Below, piece by piece: positions 43,629 through 52,049 of a stretch of 64,000 nt of DNA. The notes under the pieces are model-generated. The model made no database searches, was not told where the DNA came from, and saw only the letters and a program-made list of their open reading frames with translations. The stretch's first letter is position 1; each line of letters begins with the position of its first letter. The DNA lies in contig CAWDAN010000001.1 of NCBI GenBank assembly GCA_963800335.1, positions 124,001-188,000 on the forward strand. Reading direction: 5' to 3'. The position numbers were made by a program, and so were the translations under genes. The DNA comes from Flavisphingopyxis sp963800335. Its GTDB lineage: Bacteria; Pseudomonadota; Alphaproteobacteria; Sphingomonadales; Sphingomonadaceae.

Positions 43629-43943
43629 TTATGCGGCGAAGCGGCCGTAGCTGGTGGCGCGCGCCGTGTCGTTGAGCCAGCCGCGGGCCTGGCGTTGGGC
43701 CTCGGCGATGTCGTCGCGGCTCATCTCGCCCGATATCTCGGCGCGGCACATCTGGCCCCGACTGCTGCCGCCGAGCGCGGCGAGATTGAAGAACTTGTGC
43801 GCCTGGATAAGGTCGTATTCGACCCCGCCCGATCCGGTCGAATAGGCAACGCCGAGATCGTAATAGGCTTCCGGATTGCCGCGCGCCGCATCGGCGAGCC
43901 GGCTTTCGATCAGGAACATGGCGGATTTGCTACTGCTGGCCAC
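43629..43943 (-). CDS. Small SEL1-repeat protein
   Basis: The 104-residue soluble protein has one to two SEL1-like (TPR-type) repeats: EAYYDLGVAYSTGSGGVEYD and LIQAHKFFNLAALGG, followed by SRGQMCRAEIS. It is conserved in sphingomonads without a known role, presumably a protein-interaction adaptor. A CtrA-like box lies about 60 nt upstream of its start, suggesting cell-cycle control. Confidence 0.82.
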   Translation of the reverse strand: MASSSKSAMFLIESRLADAARGNPEAYYDLGVAYSTGSGGVEYDLIQAHKFFNLAALGGSSRGQMCRAEISGEMSRDDIAEAQRQARGWLNDTARATSYGRFAA

Positions 43944-44000
43944 TGGTTTTCCCCTTTGGTCCCTGCCCCCTGTGGCAGTGACGACCAGTGATCGGCGATC

Positions 44001-44019
44001 ATGGTAACCAAATGGTTAA
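44001..44019 (-). promoter_or_regulatory. CtrA-like box upstream of the SEL1 gene
   Basis: On the minus strand, TTAA-N7-GTTACCAT, with the first half also reading TTAACCAT. This resembles the CtrA consensus TTAA-N7-TTAACCAT with two mismatches in the second half. It lies 58-76 nt upstream of the SEL1 gene start. Confidence 0.5.
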
Positions 44020-44107
44020 CAGCGATCGGGAAATCGTACTTTGTCGGTGTAAAAGGATATTTTACGTCGCGAATCGCGAGGTCGCCCGCAATAAATTTGC
44101 GCGCAAA

Positions 44108-44944
44108 CTAGGCGACCGCGATATTGTCGATCAACCGCGTGGCGCCGATCCGCGCCGCGACGAGCAGCCGTGCGGGCGCGGCGAGCGTCGTCACGGGGAC
44201 GAGCGAGGCGGCGTCGCGCAGCTCGAGATAATCGACCGATGCGAAGCCTGCTTCGTGCAATGCGGCGATCCCGTCGCGCAACACGTCGGTGACGGCATCG
44301 CCTGCGACGATCCGCGTAGCGCAGGCATGCAATGTGGCGGGGAGGGCGGCGGCACGCGCACGGTCCTGGTCCGACAGATAGGCGTTGCGGCTCGACCGGG
44401 CGAGCCCGTCGGCCTCGCGCACCGTCTCCAGGCCGATAATATCAATCGCGAAATCGAGGTCGGCGACGAGGCGGCGGATCACCGCGAGCTGCTGGTAATC
44501 CTTCTCGCCGAACACCGCCACATCGGGGCCGACCTGGTTGAACAGCTTGGCGACGACGGTGGCGACGCCGTCGAAATGCCCCGGTCGCGCCGCGCCGCAC
44601 AGGCCTTCGCTCGGGCCGCCGACGCGGATGCTCGTCGCAAAGCCGTCGGGATACATCGTCGCCGCATCGGGCAGCCACGCGATGCTCGCGCCCTCGGCCG
44701 CGATCAGCGCGAGGTCCTCGGCCTCGCGGCGCGGATAGGCGTCGAGGTCTTCGCCCGGACCGAACTGCGTCGGGTTGACGAAGATCGATACCGCAACGTG
44801 GCGCGCATGGCGCTTTGCCTCGCGGACCAGCGCGAGATGGCCGTCGTGGAGCGCGCCCATCGTCGGGACGAGCGCGAGCCCGCCATCGGCGCGTGCGGCG
44901 CTACAGGCGGCGCGCAGCGCGGCGAGATCACGGATGGTTTGCAT
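44108..44944 (-). CDS. panC: Pantothenate synthetase
   Basis: The 278-residue product has the HIGH-type motif in PTMGALHDGHL (His33, His36), FVNPTQFGPGEDLD, then FGEKDYQQL and the second signature READGLARSSRN. It condenses pantoate with beta-alanine using ATP in coenzyme A synthesis. Single gene here, divergent from mipZ (60-bp gap). Confidence 0.96.
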   Translation of the reverse strand: MQTIRDLAALRAACSAARADGGLALVPTMGALHDGHLALVREAKRHARHVAVSIFVNPTQFGPGEDLDAYPRREAEDLALIAAEGASIAWLPDAATMYPDGFATSIRVGGPSEGLCGAARPGHFDGVATVVAKLFNQVGPDVAVFGEKDYQQLAVIRRLVADLDFAIDIIGLETVREADGLARSSRNAYLSDQDRARAAALPATLHACATRIVAGDAVTDVLRDGIAALHEAGFASVDYLELRDAASLVPVTTLAAPARLLVAARIGATRLIDNIAVA

Positions 44945-45004
44945 GGCGGCAAGCCCTTGGGTAGACGGTGGGGACAGTTGTTATGGGGGGTTAGAACAGC
45001 CAGG

Positions 45005-45871
45005 ATGAGCGTGCAAACCGATCGTGCCGAAACCGATGATACGCCGATGCGCCGCGCCGCGGGACCGCATGTCATCGTCTTCGCCAATGAAAAGGGCGGA
45101 ACGGGCAAATCGACCAGCGCGGTGCACGTGGCGGTGGCGCTGGCGAGCCAGGGCTATCGCGTCGCGGGGATCGATCTCGATCCGCGCCAGCGCACCTTCT
45201 ACCGCTATCTCGAAAACCGCGATGCGACCGCGCAGCGGCGCGGCATCGACCTGCCGACGCCCGCCTATGAAGTGTTCACCGGCGATACGCTCGGCGAGCT
45301 CGAGCAGATGGTCGAGCGGATGAGCGACGGCGCCGATTATCTGATCGCCGACACGCCGGGACGCGACGACCGCTTCGCCCGCCACATGGCGACGCTGGCC
45401 AACACGCTGGTGACGCCGATGAACGACAGCTTCGTCGATTTCGACCTCGTCGGCCAGGTCGATCCCGACACCTTCAAGGTAAAAAAGCTCAGCTTCTACG
45501 CCGAACTCATCTGGGAAGCGCGCAAGGCGCGCGCCAAATCGGACGGCGTGACGATCGACTGGGTGCTGATGCGCAACCGCTTGCAGCATATCGAGGCGCG
45601 CAACATGCGCCGCGTCGGCGCCGCGCTGACCGAGCTGGCCAAGCGCGTCGGCTTTCGCGTCCTGCCGGGCCTTGGCGAGCGTGTCGTCTATCGCGAACTG
45701 TTTCCCTCGGGCCTGACATTGCTCGACAAGGGCATGCTCGGCGAACTCGGCGTCAGCCATATCGCCGCGCGCCAGGAATTGCGCGAAATGGTCGCCGGCT
45801 TGCAGCTGCCGCGCCCGCGGGCGGAAGGCGCTCCGGCGGGCCGCGACGAAGCCCTCGCCGAGGCGGTCTAG
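45005..45871 (+). CDS. mipZ: ParA-family ATPase MipZ (division-plane positioning)
   Basis: The 288-residue product has a deviant Walker A, NEKGGTGKST (signature Lys30 and Lys35), switch I/II regions IDLDPRQRTF and LIADTPGRDD, and MipZ-specific segments YRYLENRD, DFDLVGQVDP and VYRELFPSGLTLLDKG. MipZ forms a bipolar gradient via ParB and inhibits FtsZ away from midcell. The start at 45005 (MSVQTDRAE) is chosen because the longer frame upstream is antisense to panC. Confidence 0.92.
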   Translation: MSVQTDRAETDDTPMRRAAGPHVIVFANEKGGTGKSTSAVHVAVALASQGYRVAGIDLDPRQRTFYRYLENRDATAQRRGIDLPTPAYEVFTGDTLGELEQMVERMSDGADYLIADTPGRDDRFARHMATLANTLVTPMNDSFVDFDLVGQVDPDTFKVKKLSFYAELIWEARKARAKSDGVTIDWVLMRNRLQHIEARNMRRVGAALTELAKRVGFRVLPGLGERVVYRELFPSGLTLLDKGMLGELGVSHIAARQELREMVAGLQLPRPRAEGAPAGRDEALAEAV

Positions 45872-45877
45872 CCCGCG

Positions 45878-46309
45878 ATGGTGCTGCTCGCGCTCGTCGC
45901 GCTCGGCCTGATCGCCTGGGCCTGGATGACGGGTCGCCTTGCCGGCTGGACCGGTCAGGACGTGCTCGCGCTCGCGGCGGTCGTCATCGGCGCGAAACTG
46001 CTGACCGGCGGCGGCGTGGCGATCGGCCTGTTGCTCGCGGGCGGCGGTGCGCTGTGGATCGGTCGGCACTGGGGCAGGTTGCGCGGCGCAGTGCTCGCGC
46101 GGCGCCCCGCCAACGCGGCCGACCTCGACGCTGCGCGCGACCTGCTCGGCATCTTGCCCTGGGCCGACGAACGCGCGATCCGCGCCGCCTATCGCAACCG
46201 TATCGTCGCGGCCCACCCCGACACCGGCGGCGACACCGCCTCGGCAACGCGGCTGGCCGCTGCGCGCGACCTGCTGTTGGCCGATCTTGCCGCACGCACC
46301 CGCATTTGA
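45878..46309 (+). CDS. Membrane-anchored J-domain protein
   Basis: The 143-residue product has two N-terminal hydrophobic helices (about 1-18 and 27-62, the latter glycine-rich) and a C-terminal J-domain (about 80-143) with the essential HPD in AAHPDTGGD. It should recruit and stimulate DnaK at the membrane. It lies 6 bp downstream of mipZ, probably in the same transcript. Confidence 0.82.
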   Translation: MVLLALVALGLIAWAWMTGRLAGWTGQDVLALAAVVIGAKLLTGGGVAIGLLLAGGGALWIGRHWGRLRGAVLARRPANAADLDAARDLLGILPWADERAIRAAYRNRIVAAHPDTGGDTASATRLAAARDLLLADLAARTRI

Positions 46310-46340
46310 CGCTCTTTTTTGGATTATGAAAGCCCCAGCA

Positions 46341-47741
46341 ATGACGCACCAGTTCGATCCCAGCAGCCTGCGCGAATACGATATCCGCGGCATCGTCGGC
46401 CAGACGCTCCACGATGCCGACGCATATGCCATCGGTCGCGGCTTCGCGACGCGCGTCCGCGCGACCGGCGGCAGCCGCGTCGCGGTCGGCTATGACGGCC
46501 GGTTGAGCTCGCCGGGACTCGCCCGCGCGCTGGTCGAAGGACTCAATGCGGGCGGGGTCGATGCGATCGAGGTCGGGCTCGGTCCGACGCCGATGCTATA
46601 TTATGCCGAAATGGTCGAGGATGCCGATGGCGGCATACAGATAACCGGCAGCCACAACCCCGCCAACTATAACGGCTTCAAGATGGTTCTGGGTCACCGT
46701 CCGTTTTTCGGCGAGGATATCCAGGATCTCGGTCGGATGGCGGCAAGCGGCGCGTGGTGCGATGCGCCCGCCGGCTATGTCGCGGCGAACGAACAGCGGG
46801 CGATCATGGACGCCTATGTTGACCGCCTGCTCGAAAGTCTCGGTACGGAAGGCACGGCGTGGCGGATCGGCTGGGACGCGGGCAACGGCGCCGCGGGACC
46901 GATCGTCGACCGGCTCGTCGCGCGCCTGCCCGGCGAGCATTTCACGCTCTACACCGACGTCGATGGTGCGTTTCCCAATCATCATCCCGATCCGACCGAC
47001 GAGGCGAATCTGGCCGACCTCAAGGCGCTGGTCGCCGAGAAGAACCTCGATTTCGGACTGGCATTCGACGGCGACGGCGACCGGATCGGCGCGATCGACG
47101 GCACCGGCCGCGTAATCTGGGGTGACCAACTGCTCGCGATTTTCGCCGAAATGGTCCTGAAAGAGGTGCCGGGGGCAACGATCATCGCCGACGTCAAGGC
47201 GAGCCAGGCGCTGTTCGATCGCGTTGCCGAGCTCGGCGGCAAGCCGGTCATGTGGAAAACGGGACACAGTCTGATCAAGCAGAAGATGCTCGAAACCGGC
47301 GCGCCGCTGGCCGGCGAGATGAGCGGACATGTATTCTTCAAGCACGATTATTACGGCTTCGACGACGCGCTCTATGCCGCGATCCAGCTGATCCGCGCCG
47401 CCGACGTGCTGGGCCGCAGCGTGACCGAATTGCGCGGCGCGATGCCCGCGATGGTCAACACCCCCGAACTGCGGTTCCAGGTCGATGATGCGCGCAAGTT
47501 CGCGGTGGTCGACGAAGTGCTCGAACGGCTGGCCGCCGATGGCGCGGACATCGACCGCACCGATGGCGCGCGCGTCAACACGCCCGACGGCTGGTGGCTG
47601 CTGCGCGCATCGAACACGCAGGATGTCCTCGTCGCGCGCGCCGAAGCGAATGATGAAGCCGGGCTCGACCGCCTGCTCGCGCAGATCGACGCGCAGCTCG
47701 CGCTATCGGGGATCGAACGCGGCGAATCGGCATCACATTAG
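46341..47741 (+). CDS. Phosphomannomutase/phosphoglucomutase
   Basis: The 466-residue alpha-D-phosphohexomutase starts MTHQFDPSSLREYDIRG (an ATG at 46326 would add five residues). The active-site phosphoserine is in TGSHNPANYNG (Ser104), the metal loop is DGDGDR (243-248), the sugar-binding loop GEMSGH and the phosphate-binding loop RASNTQ. It interconverts mannose-6-P/glucose-6-P and their 1-phosphates, feeding exopolysaccharide and LPS sugar synthesis. It follows the J-domain gene by 31 bp. Confidence 0.94.
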   Translation: MTHQFDPSSLREYDIRGIVGQTLHDADAYAIGRGFATRVRATGGSRVAVGYDGRLSSPGLARALVEGLNAGGVDAIEVGLGPTPMLYYAEMVEDADGGIQITGSHNPANYNGFKMVLGHRPFFGEDIQDLGRMAASGAWCDAPAGYVAANEQRAIMDAYVDRLLESLGTEGTAWRIGWDAGNGAAGPIVDRLVARLPGEHFTLYTDVDGAFPNHHPDPTDEANLADLKALVAEKNLDFGLAFDGDGDRIGAIDGTGRVIWGDQLLAIFAEMVLKEVPGATIIADVKASQALFDRVAELGGKPVMWKTGHSLIKQKMLETGAPLAGEMSGHVFFKHDYYGFDDALYAAIQLIRAADVLGRSVTELRGAMPAMVNTPELRFQVDDARKFAVVDEVLERLAADGADIDRTDGARVNTPDGWWLLRASNTQDVLVARAEANDEAGLDRLLAQIDAQLALSGIERGESASH

Positions 47742-47751
47742 TGCATGGGCA

Positions 47752-47770
47752 AGTTGCAACTTTTGCAACT
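47752..47770. promoter_or_regulatory. Palindromic TTGCAA operator-like element
   Basis: AGTTGCAA-CTT-TTGCAACT is a perfect 8-bp inverted repeat with a 3-nt centre, just upstream of the candidate small-RNA promoter. More TTGC/TGCAC words follow at 47790-47814. Repeated TGCAA-type words resemble sites described for alphaproteobacterial storage or short-chain-acyl regulators (PhaR/AniA, ScfR/PccR), but the regulator is not identified. Confidence 0.45.
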
Positions 47771-47774
47771 GCGC

Positions 47775-47803
47775 TTGTTTTCTTCGCACTTGCACAATTT
47801 TAT
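47775..47803 (+). promoter_or_regulatory. Candidate promoter of the small RNA
   Basis: TTGTTT, a 17-nt spacer, then TTTTAT, in an AT-rich island that is conspicuous in this GC-rich region. The predicted start of transcription is near 47810. Confidence 0.4.
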
Positions 47804-47809
47804 GTTGCG

Positions 47810-47886
47810 CTGCACAAAGAGCGTGCCTTTTAGGCATCCTCTCCTAAAAACTTTTATGGGTCGTCCCTCGGGGCGGCCCTTTTTTT
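47810..47886 (+). ncRNA. Candidate trans-acting small RNA with an anti-Shine-Dalgarno loop
   Basis: A roughly 77-nt transcript is predicted between the promoter and a strong terminator in a 179-bp gap that has no protein-like frame. Its structure would be a 5' hairpin (TGCCT-TTT-AGGCA, 47824-47836), a single-stranded stretch with CCTCTCCT (47838-47845), which is complementary to a Shine-Dalgarno, and a terminator hairpin with a long T-tail. This architecture is like Hfq-dependent alphaproteobacterial sRNAs such as SuhB/MmgR. The assignment is inferred from layout only. Confidence 0.5.
47858..47886 (+). terminator. Rho-independent terminator with T7 tail
   Basis: GGGTCGTCC / GGGCGGCCC, 9 bp with two G-T pairs, loop CTCG, followed by seven Ts. 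It is the best intrinsic terminator in the window and would end the candidate sRNA (and any read-through from the mutase gene 117 bp upstream). Confidence 0.88.
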
Positions 47887-47920
47887 GGTTTGAACCTGCC
47901 GGATATCAGGGCCCGAACCC

Positions 47921-49768
47921 CTAGCGGTTGATCGGCGCGCACTTCTTTTCGAGCCACGCCTTGTCGTCGCCGTCGAGCTGCGGGCCGAGCAATGCCAGTG
48001 TCCTGGCGTGATAGTCGTTGAGCCAGGCGAGTTCGTCGTCGGTGAGCAACGACACGTCGATCAGGTCGCGTTCGATCGGCGCGAAGGTCAGCGTCTCGAA
48101 TCCGAGCACCTGCTTTTCGGCGCCAGCCACCTCGACGGGCACGACCAGCACCAGATTCTCGATGCGAATGCCGAAACCGCCTTCCTTGTAGTAACCCGGC
48201 TCATTCGACAGGATCATGCCGGGGCGGAGCGGCTCGTCGGTTCCAGGCTTGCTGTGCGGTGGGGCGATGCTCTGCGGGCCCTCGTGGACCGCGAGGAAGC
48301 TGCCTACGCCATGGCCGGTGCCGTGCGCATAATCGACACCGTCGGCCCAGAGGAACTGCCGCGCCAGCGTATCAAGCTGGCCGCCCGTCGTGCCGGCGGG
48401 GAAGCGTGCGCGATCGACGGCGATATGTCCCTTGAGCACTTGGGTGAAGCGCCGCCGGTTCTCGGCGGTCGGTTCGCCGACGGGAATCGTGCGCGTGACG
48501 TCGGTGGTGCCATCCGCATATTGCCCGCCCGAATCGACCAGATAAAGCATGCCGGGCGCGATTGCCCGGTTGCTCGCCTCGTCGACGCGATAATGGCACA
48601 GCGCGCCGTTCGGACCGGCGCCCGAAATCGTGTCGAAGCTGGTATCGAGCAACTTTCCGGTGTCTTCGCGAAATGCCAGCAGCCGGTCGACCGCCGACAG
48701 TTCGGTCTGTTCGCCCTTGGGGGCTTCGTTTTCCATCCAGCGCAGGAATTTGGTCAGCGCCGCGCCGTCGCGCGCCTGCGCGGCCTTGTGGCCCTTGATC
48801 TCGGCGACGTTCTTGATCGCCTTGGCGAGGACGACGGGATCGCGCAGCCGTTCGATCTTCGCACCTGCCGCCTCGAGCGCCTCGAAGATGCCGGCTACCG
48901 CGCGTTCGGGGTCGGCCGCGACGGTCTTGCCGGCGAGCTCGGCGAGACCCGCCTCGAAATCGTCGCGCGCATGGAGCCGCACCGAATTGCCGAGATGCTG
49001 TTTGACCGCGTCGGTCACCTTGCCCGGCGCGATGAACAGCTCGGCGGTCGCATCGGCATGGACGATGGCATAGGCAAGCGCGACCGGCGTGTGCGTCACG
49101 TCCGAACCGCGCAGGTTGAACAGCCAGGCAACCGAATCGAGCGCGGTCACGATCGTCGCGTCACACTCGTTGTCCTTCAGCCAGTCGGCGATCTCCTGCC
49201 GTTTGGCGGCGACCGACTTGCCTGCGTGCGTGTCGTCATGGACCTTGGCTTCAGCAGGGCTCTGCGCGGGCTGGCTTTTCCATACCGCGTCGATCGGGTT
49301 GCCGTCGGTGGCGACGAGCTCGGCGCCCTTGGCGGCAAGCGCCTTGGCGGTTGCCTTGACCCAGTCGATCGAATGCAGCCACGCGTCATAGCCGATCTTC
49401 ATGCCCGGCCGGGCATTCTTGACCAGCCATTGGGCCGGGCTCGACGCGGGGACGTCGACATAATCATAAAGGTCGCCCGGAACCTGTTCGCGGACCTGGA
49501 TCGTGTAGCGCCCGTCGGTGAACACTGCGGCCTTGTCGCCGAGCAGCGCGGCGCTGCCTGCCGATCCCTCGAAGCCCGTCAGCCACGCCATGCGCTGGGC
49601 ATAGCTGCCGACATATTCGGACATGTATTCGTCGGTGATCGGTACGACGAAACCTTCGAGCCCGCGCCGCTTGAGCTCTTCGCGCAGCAAATCGAGCCGG
49701 GCGGCGGCGTCGGGACCGCTGTCGGTCAGGTTGGCGGGACGGGTGGCGGTGCTGGTATCGCTGGACAT
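47921..49768 (-). CDS. Aminopeptidase P-family Xaa-Pro peptidase
   Basis: The 615-residue three-domain M24B enzyme has two creatinase-like N-terminal domains (about 1-310) and a C-terminal pita-bread domain. Metal ligands are visible in YLVDSGGQYADGTTDVTR (two Asp), HGTGHGVGSF (His), SNEPGYY (Glu) and IRIENLV (Glu). It removes an N-terminal residue preceding proline. No signal peptide, so cytoplasmic. It diverges from a secreted S9 prolyl oligopeptidase gene. Confidence 0.93.
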   Translation of the reverse strand: MSSDTSTATRPANLTDSGPDAAARLDLLREELKRRGLEGFVVPITDEYMSEYVGSYAQRMAWLTGFEGSAGSAALLGDKAAVFTDGRYTIQVREQVPGDLYDYVDVPASSPAQWLVKNARPGMKIGYDAWLHSIDWVKATAKALAAKGAELVATDGNPIDAVWKSQPAQSPAEAKVHDDTHAGKSVAAKRQEIADWLKDNECDATIVTALDSVAWLFNLRGSDVTHTPVALAYAIVHADATAELFIAPGKVTDAVKQHLGNSVRLHARDDFEAGLAELAGKTVAADPERAVAGIFEALEAAGAKIERLRDPVVLAKAIKNVAEIKGHKAAQARDGAALTKFLRWMENEAPKGEQTELSAVDRLLAFREDTGKLLDTSFDTISGAGPNGALCHYRVDEASNRAIAPGMLYLVDSGGQYADGTTDVTRTIPVGEPTAENRRRFTQVLKGHIAVDRARFPAGTTGGQLDTLARQFLWADGVDYAHGTGHGVGSFLAVHEGPQSIAPPHSKPGTDEPLRPGMILSNEPGYYKEGGFGIRIENLVLVVPVEVAGAEKQVLGFETLTFAPIERDLIDVSLLTDDELAWLNDYHARTLALLGPQLDGDDKAWLEKKCAPINR

Positions 49769-49824
49769 AGCGGGCTTCCTGTTCGTATCGAGAGGCGCGC
49801 CTGACGCGCCGGGGGAGATTTGCT

Positions 49825-52044
49825 TTGCATCCTATCTGGACCTTCGCCCTCATCATTTCCACCCCGCTCGCCGGTTGCGTCTCGCTCCCCGACCCCGAGG
49901 CCGGCAATCTGTGCATAGAGGAACCACCCCAAGCCGTGACCGCACCACCGACCCCTACGCGCCTGATCGCCGTGACTCCCGCCGACCTCCCGCCCGCGCC
50001 CGTCGCCGACCGGCGTGAACATAGCTATCGCGCGCATGGGCAGACCGTCGAGGACCCCTATTTCTGGCTCAAGGACCAGGGCTACCCCAAGGTCGACGAT
50101 GTCGATGTGCTGGCCTATCTCAAGGCCGAGAACGCTTATTTCGAAGCCGCGATGAAGCCCAATGCGCCGCTCGTCGAATCGTTGTTCGAAGAGATGAAGG
50201 CGCGGATCAAGGAAGACGATGCCAGTGTCCCGCAGAAGGACGGCGACTGGCTCTACTGGGTCGAATATGAAAAGGGCGCGCAGTACAAGAAATGGTATCG
50301 CAAGCCTGTCGCGGGCGGCGACGCGCAGCTGATCCTCGACGAGACCGCGCTTGCCAAACCGCATGATTATTTCCGTCTCGGTCAGGCCGAAGTCAGTCCC
50401 GACGGTCGCCTGCTTGCTTATGCCACCGACACCAGCGGTTCCGAACGCTTCGACGTCGTCGTCAAGGACCTGACGACCGGCGCGATGCTATCCGACCATA
50501 TTCCGGGCACGCTGTCGAACCTCGTCTGGACGAGCGATTCGAAGCATTTGCTCTACGGCCTCGCCAACGAAAACTGGCGCACCGACAATGTCCGCGTCCA
50601 CACGATCGGCACCGATCCTTCGGCCGACCGCGAAATCTATCATGAGCCCGACGAGAGCTTTTCGGTCGGCGTCGGCCTGACCAGCTCGCAAGGCCATATC
50701 GTCATCGCCACCGGCGACAACGAGACGAGCGAGGTCCGCCTGATTCCCGCGAGCGACCCGTTCGCCAAGGCCGTTCTCGTCGCGCCGCGCAAGACCGGGC
50801 GCGAATACGAGATCGACGAACATGACGGGACGCTGTTCATCCTGACCAACGATACCCATGAGAATTTCCGCCTCGCGACCGCGCCGCTGTCGGCGCCTTC
50901 GAAGTGGACGACGCTGATCGAGGGGTCCGACCGCTTCTACCTCACCGACGTCCAGACCTTCCGCGATTTCTATGTCGTCGAGGGCCGCGAGGACGGGCTC
51001 GACCAGGTCGAGGTGCGCTATTACGACGACCCCGCGCGGATCGAACGGATCGCCTTTCCCGCCGCCAGCTACACCGCCGGGCTCGACGACAATCCCGAAT
51101 TCGACCAGGCCAGGCTGCGCCTGTCGTACGAGGCGATGACGACGCCCGATACGATCTATGACTACGACGTGGCGGGACGCAGCCTCGAAACGCTCAAGGT
51201 GCAGGAAATCCCCTCGGGATACGATGCATCGCGCTATGCAACCGAGCGAGTCTCGATCAAGGCGCGCGACGGGACGATGGTCCCGGTCAGCCTCGTCTAT
51301 CGCAAGGGCCTCGCGATGGACGGAAAGGCGCGCCTCCACCTCTACGCCTATGGCGCTTACGGCTATGCGGTGCCGCCGGGCTTTTCGACGACGCGCCTCA
51401 GCCTCGTCGATCAGGGCTTCGTCTACGCCATCGCGCATATCCGCGGCGGCGACGATCTCGGCCGCCGCTGGTACCTGCAGGGCAAGCGGATGGAGCGGAT
51501 CAACACCTTCACCGATTTCATCGACGTTGCTCAGGGTCTCGCCGCATTGGGCTATACCAGCGAGGGGCGCATTTCCGCCTCGGGCGGATCGGCCGGCGGC
51601 GAGCTGATGGGGGCGATCGCCAACATGGCGCCCGAAACCTTCGGCGCGCTCGTCGCGCACGTGCCCTTTGTCGATGTCGTCAACACGATGATGGACGAAT
51701 CGCTGCCGCTGACGCCTGGCGAATGGCAGGAATGGGGCAATCCGATCACCGACAAGGCGGCGTTCGCCTACATGCGGTCATACAGTCCCTACGACAACGT
51801 GACCGCGCAGGCCTATCCGCCGATGCTGGTGACCGCCGGGCTCAACGACCCGCGCGTAACCTATTGGGAGCCCGCCAAATGGGTCGCCCGGCTCCGCGCG
51901 ACCAAGACCGACGACAACCTGCTGCTCTTGAAGACCAACATGGGTGCGGGCCATGCCGGCAAGTCGGGACGGTTCGAAAGCTTGCGCGAAACCGCCGAGG
52001 AATTCGCCTTCATCCTGACGCAGATGCAGCGCGAGCCCGAATAA
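49825..52044 (+). CDS. S9-family oligopeptidase, lipoprotein, TTG start
   Basis: The 739-residue product starts at a TTG with GGGGGAG 7 nt upstream and gives a lipoprotein signal with lipobox LAGC (PLAGCVSL). The N-terminal part (about 60-470) is a beta-propeller starting DPYFWLKD. The C-terminal alpha/beta-hydrolase domain carries the catalytic Ser589 in SGGSAGG, Asp675 in LNDPRV and His710 in GAGHAG. The sequence (RGGDDLGRRWY, YTSEGRISASGGSAGGELMG) is closest to oligopeptidase B. It is predicted to cleave peptides in the envelope. It has the same proline-peptide theme as the divergent gene. Confidence 0.9.
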   Translation: MHPIWTFALIISTPLAGCVSLPDPEAGNLCIEEPPQAVTAPPTPTRLIAVTPADLPPAPVADRREHSYRAHGQTVEDPYFWLKDQGYPKVDDVDVLAYLKAENAYFEAAMKPNAPLVESLFEEMKARIKEDDASVPQKDGDWLYWVEYEKGAQYKKWYRKPVAGGDAQLILDETALAKPHDYFRLGQAEVSPDGRLLAYATDTSGSERFDVVVKDLTTGAMLSDHIPGTLSNLVWTSDSKHLLYGLANENWRTDNVRVHTIGTDPSADREIYHEPDESFSVGVGLTSSQGHIVIATGDNETSEVRLIPASDPFAKAVLVAPRKTGREYEIDEHDGTLFILTNDTHENFRLATAPLSAPSKWTTLIEGSDRFYLTDVQTFRDFYVVEGREDGLDQVEVRYYDDPARIERIAFPAASYTAGLDDNPEFDQARLRLSYEAMTTPDTIYDYDVAGRSLETLKVQEIPSGYDASRYATERVSIKARDGTMVPVSLVYRKGLAMDGKARLHLYAYGAYGYAVPPGFSTTRLSLVDQGFVYAIAHIRGGDDLGRRWYLQGKRMERINTFTDFIDVAQGLAALGYTSEGRISASGGSAGGELMGAIANMAPETFGALVAHVPFVDVVNTMMDESLPLTPGEWQEWGNPITDKAAFAYMRSYSPYDNVTAQAYPPMLVTAGLNDPRVTYWEPAKWVARLRATKTDDNLLLLKTNMGAGHAGKSGRFESLRETAEEFAFILTQMQREPE

Positions 52045-52049
52045 CCCGG

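Noticed and set aside
48008..49804. A 598-residue open frame on the plus strand opposite aminopeptidase P
   Set aside because: It lacks motifs and is a shadow; all M24 metal ligands are on the minus strand.
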